A stretch of 64,000 nt of DNA from contig MUZD01000002.1 of the NCBI GenBank assembly GCA_002155105.1, positions 1-64,000 of the forward strand. The letters are read 5' to 3'. The notes beneath the pieces were generated by a model. That model searched no databases. It had not been told where the DNA came from and was given only the letters and a program-made list of their open reading frames with translations. The position numbers were made by a program, and so were the translations under genes. The DNA comes from Sedimentibacter sp. SX930 (GTDB lineage Bacteria; Bacillota; Bacilli; Lactobacillales; Aerococcaceae). Positions 33,140-41,806 of this stretch are shown here, in pieces; within the stretch, counting starts at the first letter, position 1, and each line of letters starts with the position of its first letter.

Positions 33140-33303
33140 AATTCACAGGAATATTTCTGATCAGTAACACCCCCCGGTCGAAAAAAATCGGGGTTTTAGC
33201 AAATATGGAAAAACGGTGCATAGGGTCAACTTCGCGACTGCGCCATCGTTATGGGACCCCCTCCCCCCTCGTCTTCATCTACAAAATGAAAGGAGTTGAT
33301 GTG
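33140..33303. other. gap between HNH and terminase genes; candidate cos region
   Basis: Contains a CCCCG/CGGGG hairpin with Ts (33172-33197) that may end the HNH transcript. A GC-rich segment (about 33215-33275) follows with AGGGTC...GGGACCCC symmetry. This is the usual position of cos next to HNH and terminase. No convincing gene. Confidence 0.4.
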
Positions 33304-33846
33304 ATGGATACAATCGGAAATAGAATGCGCGCTCTCAGGCTAAACCAGGGAATGACTCAGAACGAAGCGGCAGAGAAGTCTGGCATTTCGGAAAATTATT
33401 ATTCGCGGATTGAAACGGGAAAAAACTCTCCGTCTTTGGAAAAATTGACAGCCATAGCGAAAACGTTGGGTGTCTCATTATTCCATCTGATAAATGACCG
33501 AATTGAAGAAATGGAAAATCGTGTCGAAATCGAAGAAGGACGCCTCCGCAATATTTTCAAGAGTATTCCTGACCATCAATTCCAACTTGTAGAAGGCTTG
33601 ATCAAACAGGCTGCCAGACTTCGTGTCCTGCTCGACGATAATTGGAAAGATATTTTGGAAAATGGCGAATACGAAAAATTTAGTCAATCGGAAACGCAAA
33701 CGCCGTATGACCGCAAAAGGCCGATAGTTGAAAACTATGACAATCGCGATAAGACCTATCAGAACATTATCCGGCAATTAACAGAGCTGCTGCCAAAAGA
33801 TGGCGCACCTAAAAAAAATCAGCGCAGCAAACTACTAGGTCGATGA
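33304..33846 (+). CDS. XRE-HTH protein in the small-terminase position
   Basis: The 180-residue protein has an N-terminal XRE domain (IGNRMRALRLNQGMTQNEAAEKSGISENYYSRIETGK, 1-65). A helical middle follows, then a C-terminal part (YQNIIRQLTELLPKDGAPKK) resembling the tail of P27-type small terminases. It sits directly before the large terminase, where the DNA-recognition subunit is expected. ATG 33304 lies 8 bp after AAAGGAG. Either a small terminase using an XRE fold or a regulator; the first is favoured by position. Confidence 0.7.
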   Translation: MDTIGNRMRALRLNQGMTQNEAAEKSGISENYYSRIETGKNSPSLEKLTAIAKTLGVSLFHLINDRIEEMENRVEIEEGRLRNIFKSIPDHQFQLVEGLIKQAARLRVLLDDNWKDILENGEYEKFSQSETQTPYDRKRPIVENYDNRDKTYQNIIRQLTELLPKDGAPKKNQRSKLLGR

Positions 33847-33847
33847 T

Positions 33848-35569
33848 ATGCTGTGCTCAAAGTATGTTGATGCCTATTACGAAAAATGGAAATCGGGAAG
33901 ATATGTATTATGCAACAAAAATATACGGCTTCTAGAATTTCTTGAAAGAGAGATTTTGCCGCATGATGATATTTATTATTTCGATGATCAGAAGATAGAG
34001 GACTATATCGATTTTTCGGAGACCTGGTATTTCGAACTGGATGACTGGGAAAAGTTTATAGTTCCTTTCATTTTCTTGTTTCGGGCGGAAGATGATGAGG
34101 TTGTTTTTGATGAGTTTGTTATCGTTGTCGGACGAGGGGCCGGAAAGAATGGTTTTGTTTCGACGTTGTCCCATTACTTCATAAGCAGTCTCCATGGTGT
34201 TGATAATTACGACATAACGCTGGTGGCTAACTCTGAAAAACAAGCAAAGCGTTCGTTCAGTGATGTGCGTTTGACAATCACGAAACGTGGCAACGAAGCT
34301 TTGAATGCTAATCCACCGACTGAATATAAAGAGGAGCATCCTGATGAGGAATACGGAGAGTTCGAAGGTTACAAATCACGGATCACCTCCCTAGAAACAC
34401 AATCGGAAATTATCTTTGTTGCAGCGAACTCTTCAACGCTTGATGGCGGACGCGAGGGTTGCATCATCTACGATGAATTTCACGAGATGGAGGATAGCTC
34501 CATTCCAGACGTTCTCGGAGGCGGTATTGGTAAGACACAATGGGGAAGACAATTTTATATTGGGACAAAAGGCTTCGTGCGTGGCGGTTACTTTGATGAA
34601 AAGTACGCCAGGTGTGAGGCTATTTTAAATGGTGAAGAGGATTTCAATGGCATTTTCCCATTCATCAACGAACTTGATGATATTGAAGAGATGGATGATC
34701 CGACATTGTGGCCGAAGGCGAATCCGTCCCTACAGGAACCTTTGACGAAACGGGCAAAGCGATTGATTCGGACTATGAAAAAAGAGTATACCGAATTAAA
34801 TTATTCTCCTTCTAAGCGCCCTGCATTCGTCACAAAACGGATGAATTTTATCGAGGGCGATATGGAACACTCAGTCGCTTCGAAGGGGGAGCTGGATGCT
34901 ACGCGTCGACCGTATTTTGAGTTTGATGGCTTGACGCCATTATATTCGCTTGACTATGGGAGTGTACGCGACTTTGCAAGTTGCGGTGCTTTATTCAAAC
35001 AAGATTTGGATTATGCCTTCTTACAGCACAGCTTTGTTATCAAAAATTTCGTCGATGTGCATTATGGCTATTCCAATAGCGCAAATCAAACGGGCGGGGA
35101 AAAGAAAGCCCCCATCAAGAAATGGGAAGGGGACGGCCTTTTAACCGTCATTGATGAACCTTCACTGAATCCGCAACACATTGTGGATTGGTTTGTGATG
35201 GCCCGGGAGATGTACGGCGGAAACAAAATTATCGCCGACAATTACAAACTCGATATATTGAGACCTTTACTGGAAGCTGAAGGTTTCGAAGTCGAACCTA
35301 TCCGGAGGCCGCAAGCTATCCATCCTTTGATAGCCTCCAGAATCGAAGACGCGTTTGCTAATAATAAAATCATTTTCGCGAACGATGACATGATGCGTTG
35401 GTATACGAATAACGTTTTTGTAAAAGAAACGAGTGTCGGGAAGATATTCCTGAAAAAAGAAGCAGTGAAGCGAAAGACTGATGGATTTCAAGCTCTTGTT
35501 CATGCTATGTATCGCGCGAATGAACTGGATGAGCAATCCTCATTTGTTTTGGATGATATTGATTTTTAG
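33848..35569 (+). CDS. terL: large terminase subunit
   Basis: The 573-residue packaging motor has Walker A-type GRGAGKNG (about 95-102), Walker B CIIYDEFHEM (about 203-212), and a C-terminal RNase-H-like nuclease with LDYGSVRDFASCG and later DNYKLD. It translocates DNA into the prohead with ATP and makes the cuts. It begins 1 bp after the preceding stop. Confidence 0.95.
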   Translation: MLCSKYVDAYYEKWKSGRYVLCNKNIRLLEFLEREILPHDDIYYFDDQKIEDYIDFSETWYFELDDWEKFIVPFIFLFRAEDDEVVFDEFVIVVGRGAGKNGFVSTLSHYFISSLHGVDNYDITLVANSEKQAKRSFSDVRLTITKRGNEALNANPPTEYKEEHPDEEYGEFEGYKSRITSLETQSEIIFVAANSSTLDGGREGCIIYDEFHEMEDSSIPDVLGGGIGKTQWGRQFYIGTKGFVRGGYFDEKYARCEAILNGEEDFNGIFPFINELDDIEEMDDPTLWPKANPSLQEPLTKRAKRLIRTMKKEYTELNYSPSKRPAFVTKRMNFIEGDMEHSVASKGELDATRRPYFEFDGLTPLYSLDYGSVRDFASCGALFKQDLDYAFLQHSFVIKNFVDVHYGYSNSANQTGGEKKAPIKKWEGDGLLTVIDEPSLNPQHIVDWFVMAREMYGGNKIIADNYKLDILRPLLEAEGFEVEPIRRPQAIHPLIASRIEDAFANNKIIFANDDMMRWYTNNVFVKETSVGKIFLKKEAVKRKTDGFQALVHAMYRANELDEQSSFVLDDIDF

Positions 35570-35594
35570 CAATTTAAGGAGGTGAGAAAATAAT

Positions 35595-36734
35595 TTGGGA
35601 TTTTTGGATGCAATATTTAAAAGGAATTCAGAACTTTCGTTTATGTTTGATACCGAATTTTTCGTTTCCGCATCAACGCGCATTCACATGAAACATTTGG
35701 CCGTGGAAACTTGTGCAAATTTTCTAGCGCGGACCATCAGCCAATCAGAGTTCCGTGTCAAAACGAACGGCACGTATGTTAAGGATGAGTTGTATTACAA
35801 AATGAATGTCCGCCCAAACAAAAATCAAAGTGCTACTGAATTTTGGGAGCAAGTCATTATCAATATGATTTATGACAACGAAGTGTTGATCATTCAGTCA
35901 GACGATGAAGACCTACTGATTGCGGATGATTTTACGCATAATGAATATGCGGTATATGAAGATACGTTTACGGATGTCACTATTGGTGATTATACTTTCA
36001 AGCGCATCTTTAAGCAGTCTGAAGTCTTGCATATGCGCTACGCAAATAAAAACCTGCAGCCGTTGATAGATGGTCTTTATAAAGATTATGCAGATCTATT
36101 TTCAAGCGTTCTGGGTGCCCAAAAACGAAAGAATCAAATCAGATCGACTGTTAGCATTGATAGTTCTGTTGCCAAAGATGCAGAGAAAATGGCAAAGTTA
36201 CAGGCTTATATCGACAAACTTTATAAATCAATTCGAAAAAACACAGATGTGGCCGTAGTTCCGGAGCAACCTGGATTTGGTTATAAGGAGCATGCCAGCG
36301 GAACAGGCAATCAGAGTGTGGATGAAATCAATAAAGTAACGAACGGATTTTTGGATCAGATTGCGATGGCCATTGGGATCCCCGCAGGGCTTTTGCACGG
36401 CGACCTGGCAGGCGTGAAGGAAATGACCAAAAATTATACGGTATTCACAGTCAAGCCGATGCTGAAAAAGATTCGTGATGAATGCAACAGCAAGTTCTTC
36501 ACGATGAAGGAATATCTTTCCGGAAGCTTTCTGGAAGTGAAAATCGCTTCGTATGAGAGCATCTTTGATCTGGCGGTAGCTATCGACAAACTAGTGTCAT
36601 CCGGAACATTCAACCGAAGGGAAATCAGAGGTGAAGCTGGATTCGACACGCCGGAGGGTGAGGAATTCGATAAATTCTACATCACCAAAAATTATATGGA
36701 GGAGGGGAAGGAAGACAGTGAGCAGAAAACTTAA
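35595..36734 (+). CDS. HK97-type portal protein
   Basis: The 379-residue protein starts with TTG after AAGGAGGTGAG. Typical portal segments include VETCANFLARTISQSEFRV near the N-terminus and QIAMAIGIPAGLLHGDLAGVKEM (about 255-277). It forms the dodecameric ring at the head vertex. Its 3' end overlaps the protease start by 17 bp. Confidence 0.92.
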   Translation: MGFLDAIFKRNSELSFMFDTEFFVSASTRIHMKHLAVETCANFLARTISQSEFRVKTNGTYVKDELYYKMNVRPNKNQSATEFWEQVIINMIYDNEVLIIQSDDEDLLIADDFTHNEYAVYEDTFTDVTIGDYTFKRIFKQSEVLHMRYANKNLQPLIDGLYKDYADLFSSVLGAQKRKNQIRSTVSIDSSVAKDAEKMAKLQAYIDKLYKSIRKNTDVAVVPEQPGFGYKEHASGTGNQSVDEINKVTNGFLDQIAMAIGIPAGLLHGDLAGVKEMTKNYTVFTVKPMLKKIRDECNSKFFTMKEYLSGSFLEVKIASYESIFDLAVAIDKLVSSGTFNRREIRGEAGFDTPEGEEFDKFYITKNYMEEGKEDSEQKT

Positions 36735-37389
36735 TACTTTAAAACAGAAAAATCCTATCCTGACTAGAATTTCAGTCGAATCGGAAAATGAAGAAAAAAT
36801 TCAATTGCTGCTATACGGCGACATCGGTCAATACTATTCCTGGTCTGGGATTAGTTTGGACGGTGTCGTTTCTGCTTTGGCCGGAAAGTCGGCGGATACG
36901 ATCGAAGTATTCATCAATTCATATGGGGGCGACATGTTTGAATCGATCGCAATTAAGAATTATCTGATCCGAAGGCCGGAGAAAATCATCACCTATGTGG
37001 ATGGAATCGCTGCAAGCGGAGGTTCTTTGATCGCGATGGCAGGAGATGAAATCATTATGCCGAAAGATGCGCAGTTGATGATCCATAATCCGTGGACCAT
37101 TGCTGCGGGTAACGCAGAAGACTTCCGCAAGCTTGCGGATGAAATGGACAAGGCGAATACGTCTATCCAAGAAACATACCTCACTCACTTTAACGATACT
37201 CGTGAGAAACTAGGTGAATTGCTGGCAGCCGAATCCTGGCTGACCGCAGAAGAAGCTTTGGCATATGGACTTGCAACTAGCGTAACCGATGCAGCTGAAC
37301 CTACAGAACCAACGGCTGATCCAGTTGAACCGCCAGCAGAACCAAAAACCAACAAAGTAAACCGTATTGCTGCATTACTAAACTTATAA
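36718..37389 (+). CDS. ClpP-like head maturation protease
   Basis: The 223-residue S14-type protease has catalytic Ser in DGIAASGGSLIAMAG and His in QLMIHNPW. It should remove the N-terminal scaffold of the capsid protein during head assembly. The GTG start at 36718 follows GGAGGAGGGG inside the portal gene end. A Pro/Glu-rich C-terminal tail ends NKVNRIAALLNL. Confidence 0.92.
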   Translation: MSRKLNTLKQKNPILTRISVESENEEKIQLLLYGDIGQYYSWSGISLDGVVSALAGKSADTIEVFINSYGGDMFESIAIKNYLIRRPEKIITYVDGIAASGGSLIAMAGDEIIMPKDAQLMIHNPWTIAAGNAEDFRKLADEMDKANTSIQETYLTHFNDTREKLGELLAAESWLTAEEALAYGLATSVTDAAEPTEPTADPVEPPAEPKTNKVNRIAALLNL

Positions 37390-37407
37390 AAATGGAGGAA
37401 AATTTAA

Positions 37408-38577
37408 ATGACAATTAAATTTAACAAAACAGAATTATTCGCGGAAGCAAAAGCGAAATTATCCGCAGTATTATCAAATCCTGAAAGCACTGAGGCAGAG
37501 CAGACATCTGCTTATCAAAATTACCTGGAAGTGATGCAAAATGAGATCGTGAAAGCTGTATCCAGCCAAGTAAATAACGAAATGTTGGATCGTAGCATTT
37601 TGCAACAACGTGGCCAAAATGTCTTAACATCAGAAGAAACTAAGTTCTTCGCGGCTGTAGCCAATAGCGGTGGTTTCTCGGACGACACAATTCTGCCGGT
37701 TACAACACAAGAACGCGTGTTTGAAGATTTGGTACAAGAACATCCTTTATTAGCGGAAATCGGGTTGGAGAATTTAGGAGCTGTAACGCGTTATATTGAC
37801 TCAGACCCAACAAAAGCATATGCATGGGGAGATCTTTTCGGTGGAATCGCAGGACAAATTGCTAGTGCATTCTCTGAATCAACAGTTGGACAATTAAAAC
37901 TTACAGCATTTGCTGCAATTCCTACTGACATTGAAGAACTTGGTCCAAAATGGATTGAACTTTATGTTCGTACAGTATTGTCAGAATCTTATTCATTTGG
38001 TTTAGAGTTTGGGTTCGTGAATGGTGGGGGTGCTGTTGCCAAACAACCTGTTGGTTTGACAAAAAATGTGGATCCTGAAACAGGTGCGGTAACGGCTAAA
38101 ACCTCAAGCGGAACTTTGACATTTGAACCTTCGCAATATGGAGAAGTAGTAGCAGGAGAGTTGTATAGCGTTGTTAAAGAATTGTCTGTTGATGCTGAAG
38201 GTAAATCGCTAAAAGTTAACAACAAAGTAGTTATGGTAGTAAATCCAATTGACGAAATCGCAGTACAAATGCGTAATACAATCCAAACCGCAAACGGACA
38301 ATGGGTGACGGCTCTCCCATACAACATCAAAGTTATTCCATCGGAAGAAGTTGCAGTAGGAAAAGCATTATTCTTTGTCAAAGGTCGTTACAAAGCTAGA
38401 TTGTCTGGTGGTGTGAAGGTTAAGAAGTTTGATCAAACATTAGCAATTGAAGATGCAACGTTGTACACATTGAAGCAATTCGCAAACGGTGAGCCAAAAG
38501 ATAACAAAGCTGCATTGCTGTACGATTTGGATATTAAATTTGCTCCAATGACTACAACAACCACAACAGGTGTCTGA
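37408..38577 (+). CDS. HK97-fold major capsid protein with C-terminal poly-Thr tail
   Basis: The 389-residue protein has an N-terminal helical scaffold-like region (1-about 100; LFAEAKAKLSAVL) followed by the HK97-fold region (RVFEDLVQEHPLLAEIGLENLG onward). The strong ribosome site TGGAGGAAAA and AT-rich codons suggest high expression. The protein ends MTTTTTTGV: six threonines, Gly, Val. The same ending occurs on the major tail protein, and a glycosyltransferase gene follows that gene; the tails may be O-glycosylated (inference). Confidence 0.93.
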   Translation: MTIKFNKTELFAEAKAKLSAVLSNPESTEAEQTSAYQNYLEVMQNEIVKAVSSQVNNEMLDRSILQQRGQNVLTSEETKFFAAVANSGGFSDDTILPVTTQERVFEDLVQEHPLLAEIGLENLGAVTRYIDSDPTKAYAWGDLFGGIAGQIASAFSESTVGQLKLTAFAAIPTDIEELGPKWIELYVRTVLSESYSFGLEFGFVNGGGAVAKQPVGLTKNVDPETGAVTAKTSSGTLTFEPSQYGEVVAGELYSVVKELSVDAEGKSLKVNNKVVMVVNPIDEIAVQMRNTIQTANGQWVTALPYNIKVIPSEEVAVGKALFFVKGRYKARLSGGVKVKKFDQTLAIEDATLYTLKQFANGEPKDNKAALLYDLDIKFAPMTTTTTTGV

Positions 38578-38593
38578 TAAGGAGCTGATTTAA

Positions 38594-38908
38594 TTGGCTA
38601 TTACAGATCGTTTCGTTAATGACTTCAAGGAGAGAATGCGCATCGGAGATTATGAGGATGATAATCTGAAACGCATCCTTGAAGCTTCTGAGCAAGATTT
38701 GCTTTCCAAATGCGGTGAGTTTGACATTGAATCGCATCATGGGTTCAGAGAGTTGGTTTATGAGAGAGCGCGTTATGTTTATAACGACGCTCTCGAATTT
38801 TTTAACATGAACTTCCAAAGCCAAATCAATGCTTTGGGGATGGAAAAAGCTCTGTCCATGATACTGGTTGATGCCGATGGCAATGAAATTGAGGTGGTCC
38901 AAGAGTGA
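38594..38908 (+). CDS. head-tail connector (gp6-like)
   Basis: The 104-residue helical protein starts with TTG after AAGGAG. Pattern IGDYEDDNLKRILEASEQDLLSKCG and FRELVYERARYVYNDALEFF fits gp6/Gp15-type head-tail adaptors. It docks below the portal. Confidence 0.82.
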   Translation: MAITDRFVNDFKERMRIGDYEDDNLKRILEASEQDLLSKCGEFDIESHHGFRELVYERARYVYNDALEFFNMNFQSQINALGMEKALSMILVDADGNEIEVVQE

Positions 38909-39273
38909 TCTCCACCACATACAAACCGCCACGATTAAACAATGGCGATTTTCGGACGAAAGTAGAGTTTTACGAATACGTGCCAACCGAAGGGCCGGAA
39001 GCTGGCGAAGAGGTCAAGAATACACTTTTCGTAGCATTCGCGAAAATTGATGAAGTTTGGATGCGCGACCTGGAGTTGGCGAAATACAACGGTACGGTAT
39101 CCGATTTGACGATCAGCATTCGAGATCCGTTTAAAGTGTACGTTCCAACGAATAAGCATTTGTTAAAGATCTATGCTGCCGGGTACGAAAAAACAGTGTA
39201 CAAAATTAAAGAAGTGCAGCCGGCCTTGCAATCACGCGACATTGTCAAGATAATCGCGGAGGTGAAAAGCTGA
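38905..39273 (+). CDS. phage head closure / head-tail adaptor protein
   Basis: The 122-residue beta-rich protein begins with GTG after GAGGTGG. Motifs RLNNGDFRTKVEFYEYVPTEGPEAGEE and FKVYVPTNKHLLKI fit the SPP1 gp16/head-tail joining family. It overlaps both neighbours by a few bases. Confidence 0.82.
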   Translation: MISTTYKPPRLNNGDFRTKVEFYEYVPTEGPEAGEEVKNTLFVAFAKIDEVWMRDLELAKYNGTVSDLTISIRDPFKVYVPTNKHLLKIYAAGYEKTVYKIKEVQPALQSRDIVKIIAEVKS

Positions 39274-39665
39274 TGGGCGTAAATATTACCGGATTGAAAT
39301 CATTGCAGGCAGAACTCGAAAAGAGATTCGGCCAAGCGAAGATGCAAGAAATAAGTGACCAGGCTTTATTTGAAGGAGCGCAAGTTATCAAGAAAGAACT
39401 GGAGCAAAATTTTGAATCCTTTAGAGATACCGGTGCGTCCATCAATGAAATCACCATATCCGATCCCAAAGACGGGCCTAATGGCAGGCGCCGAGATATC
39501 CATTGGGTTGGTCCGAAAGACCGCTATCGCCTGATCCACATCAATGAGTGGGGAACCGTTAAAAATCCTAACCCGGCCGGTAAAGGGAAGGTTGCCGCAT
39601 CACTTGAAGGCGGAAAGAAAGCTTATCGAAAAGCTGTCAAGAAGGTATTGGAGAGTGAACTGTGA
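39273..39665 (+). CDS. HK97 gp10-like tail component
   Basis: The 130-residue protein contains the family motifs ALFEGAQVIKKELEQNFESFRDTG and YRLIHINEWGT, ending in a lysine-rich helix. It acts at the neck/tail joining step. TGATG overlaps at both ends. Confidence 0.85.
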   Translation: MGVNITGLKSLQAELEKRFGQAKMQEISDQALFEGAQVIKKELEQNFESFRDTGASINEITISDPKDGPNGRRRDIHWVGPKDRYRLIHINEWGTVKNPNPAGKGKVAASLEGGKKAYRKAVKKVLESEL

Positions 39666-40045
39666 TGGATGCATTAAATAAAATCTATGAAGCCTTATCA
39701 GCTGATCCCGTCATTTATGATGCGGTCGAGAATCGTATCAAATATTACGAATACCCCGAGACTGGCGCAGTCGATAAAGCATATATCATTATTGATCCAT
39801 TGCAGCCATCGATGCCTGATGATTATGCCGATAATGATTGGTTAACCGAAGAGCATTTAATACAGATTGACATTTGGTCCAAGTCCCGGGAAGAGAAAGA
39901 TAAGCTCGGGGAACGGATCAGAATGGTAATGAAAAACATAGGGTTTTACCAAAGTGGCGGCGGAATCGATGAATATGACAAGGATGTCAAAATATATCGT
40001 GATGCACGCAGATACTTGGGGAAATTCTACAGAAACGATATTTGA
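39665..40045 (+). CDS. tail terminator/completion protein
   Basis: The 126-residue protein begins MDALNKIYEALSADPVIYDAV and contains EHLIQIDIWSKSREEKDKLGERIRMVM, the pattern of DUF3168-like tail completion proteins. It caps the tail tube. GTG one codon earlier is an alternative start. Confidence 0.75.
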   Translation: MDALNKIYEALSADPVIYDAVENRIKYYEYPETGAVDKAYIIIDPLQPSMPDDYADNDWLTEEHLIQIDIWSKSREEKDKLGERIRMVMKNIGFYQSGGGIDEYDKDVKIYRDARRYLGKFYRNDI

Positions 40046-40061
40046 AAAGGAGTGCAGATAA

Positions 40062-40676
40062 ATGCCAGAAAAAAAATATTTGTCATCTACAGGGGTAGAT
40101 GAATTTTACTACGGTGTACTTAATGCCGGAGAAACCGGAATTGTAGCAGCCGCACCTGAACGCGTAAAGTTTTTGCAGGATATCGAAGTAGCGATGTCAT
40201 CCGAAATCACAAGGGCGTATGGGGATAATGTGGTAGCTGAGTTGGGTGTTTCCCAAGGCGGTGTAGCCGTGAGTGGTAATTTCCATGCGATCCCGCAATC
40301 AGATAAAAATACATTGTTGGGATTGGAAACAACTACAGGCGGTTTGTCCGCACATGGATCCAGTGATAACCCTCCTTACGTTGCAGTTATTTTTGCCAAG
40401 ACATATGAAGACGGATCAAAAGAATATGTGGGCTTGCCTAAAGGGAAGTTCCTGAAAACAAGCATCAAAGGGACATCTAAACAGGGCAATACCACTTTCA
40501 ACCAAGATGCAATCAGCGCGGAATTCATGGATCGTGCTGTGACAGGCTTTACGAAACAAAAATCGGTTGTAGTAGGGGCAGATGATGCAGCAGCAACTGT
40601 TAAACGTGACGCAATTTTTCAAGCGATTTTCGGCGTGGCATATCCGACGACGACAACCACCACTACAGGCCTTTAA
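40062..40676 (+). CDS. major tail protein (phi13 type) with C-terminal poly-Thr tail
   Basis: The 204-residue tube protein of the phi13/TP901-like group starts EKKYLSSTGVDEFYYGVLN and contains ALSAHG-type and AVIFAKTYEDGSKEYVGLPKGKF segments. It forms the stacked rings of the tail. It ends YPTTTTTTTGL: seven threonines, Gly, Leu, the same design as the capsid protein end. The next gene is a glycosyltransferase. Confidence 0.9.
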   Translation: MPEKKYLSSTGVDEFYYGVLNAGETGIVAAAPERVKFLQDIEVAMSSEITRAYGDNVVAELGVSQGGVAVSGNFHAIPQSDKNTLLGLETTTGGLSAHGSSDNPPYVAVIFAKTYEDGSKEYVGLPKGKFLKTSIKGTSKQGNTTFNQDAISAEFMDRAVTGFTKQKSVVVGADDAAATVKRDAIFQAIFGVAYPTTTTTTTGL

Positions 40677-40689
40677 CGTGGTATAGGGT

Positions 40690-41769
40690 ATGAAATATAT
40701 CCTTTGTCAGCCAGCAATCAAACGATTTGAATGGGAATTGGAAGTCTGTATCACTCGGCTGAACAAACTCGGAATCACTGACATTGTCCTGCTGTTCGCG
40801 CAGTGGGATAGTTACATTCCAAAACATTTTGAGGAAAATTACGGAGTGGAAGTTCACGTTTACAGCGATGCTGATCGCGAAAGAACGTACATCCCCAGTG
40901 TCAAACCTTTCCTCTGGATGAAATACCTTGAAGAAGACAAAACGCGTGAACAAGGCTCATATTTTTACATTGACAGTGATGTGCTATTCAGAGAGATACC
41001 GGAACTAACCCCGACTGAAGAAACCTGGCATGCATCAGACTGCAGCGGTTATATTGGATTGGATTACATCGATGGCAAGGGCGAGGACTTGCTGGAGCGT
41101 ATGTGTGAAGTTATCGGAATAGATCCCGCTTTGATCAGGAAGCACCGGCCAGTCGGCGGGGCACAATGGATCATCAAGAAGCCCTCCTTTGCTTACTGGA
41201 AAAAGGTTTATGAGGATTCGGTAAAGCTATACAAATTTCTATCAGACGTAGAATCCGAATACATCGACAGAAACGGCGCGGGCTATGTACCAATCCAGAA
41301 ATGGACCGCGGAAATGTGGTCCCAGCTCTGGAATGTCTATCAATTCGGGAAAACCGTGAACGTGGATAGCGAACTGGATTTCTGTTGGCCGAACGATCAG
41401 ATAGCCCGGTATCAGGAAACAAAAATCTTTCACAATGCTGGTGTTGTTGATGGGAACCAAGGTTTATTCTTCAAAGGGCAGTATGTTGAATACTCTCCAT
41501 TAAGCGAGGACTTGAGTTTCGTTGACAAAAACAAAGCATCTTATGAGTATGTCAAAGCAATTCGGGAGGTGAATCAAGTGGCAAAATATATAGTAATCGA
41601 GTCCTTTGGTGATCTGCAGGACAACGGAAAACCTTACAAGGCAGGGGATGGCTATCCAAGGCCTGCAAATAAGAAGGTTTCAAAAGAGCGAATTGAAGAG
41701 TTAAGCACAATTAAAAATGTAGCAGGAAGGCCTTTTATCGAAAAGGTTAGCGAAGAAAAGGGCGAGTAG
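40690..41769 (+). CDS. glycosyltransferase in the tail module, fused to a small structural domain
   Basis: The 359-residue protein has a GT-A-like N-terminal fold with the nucleotide-sugar motif DxD (YFYIDSDVLF, Asp95-Asp97). Before it stands a conserved-looking VKPFLWMKYL; after it, GGAQWIIKKP and IFHNAGV. Residues about 297-359 form a second, phage-type domain (YIVIESFGDLQDNGKPYKAGDGYPR...RIEELSTIKNVAGRPFI) seen as a separate small protein in other phages. It lies between the major tail gene and the tail chaperones. Its likely target is the poly-Thr tails of capsid and tail proteins, by inference. The ribosome site is weak. Confidence 0.85.
   Translation: MKYILCQPAIKRFEWELEVCITRLNKLGITDIVLLFAQWDSYIPKHFEENYGVEVHVYSDADRERTYIPSVKPFLWMKYLEEDKTREQGSYFYIDSDVLFREIPELTPTEETWHASDCSGYIGLDYIDGKGEDLLERMCEVIGIDPALIRKHRPVGGAQWIIKKPSFAYWKKVYEDSVKLYKFLSDVESEYIDRNGAGYVPIQKWTAEMWSQLWNVYQFGKTVNVDSELDFCWPNDQIARYQETKIFHNAGVVDGNQGLFFKGQYVEYSPLSEDLSFVDKNKASYEYVKAIREVNQVAKYIVIESFGDLQDNGKPYKAGDGYPRPANKKVSKERIEELSTIKNVAGRPFIEKVSEEKGE
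41578..41769 (+). CDS. possible internal start giving a 63-residue structural protein
   Basis: A GTG at 41578, in frame with the glycosyltransferase, is preceded by GGGAGGTG at 6-bp spacing. It would yield MAKYIVIESFGDLQDNG...EEKGE, the size and pattern of a free-standing small head-tail protein. It may be translated as its own product besides the fusion. Confidence 0.5.
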   Translation: MAKYIVIESFGDLQDNGKPYKAGDGYPRPANKKVSKERIEELSTIKNVAGRPFIEKVSEEKGE

Positions 41770-41806
41770 CGTTACTCGTCCATTTTTTACGTACAGGAGG
41801 GAAATA

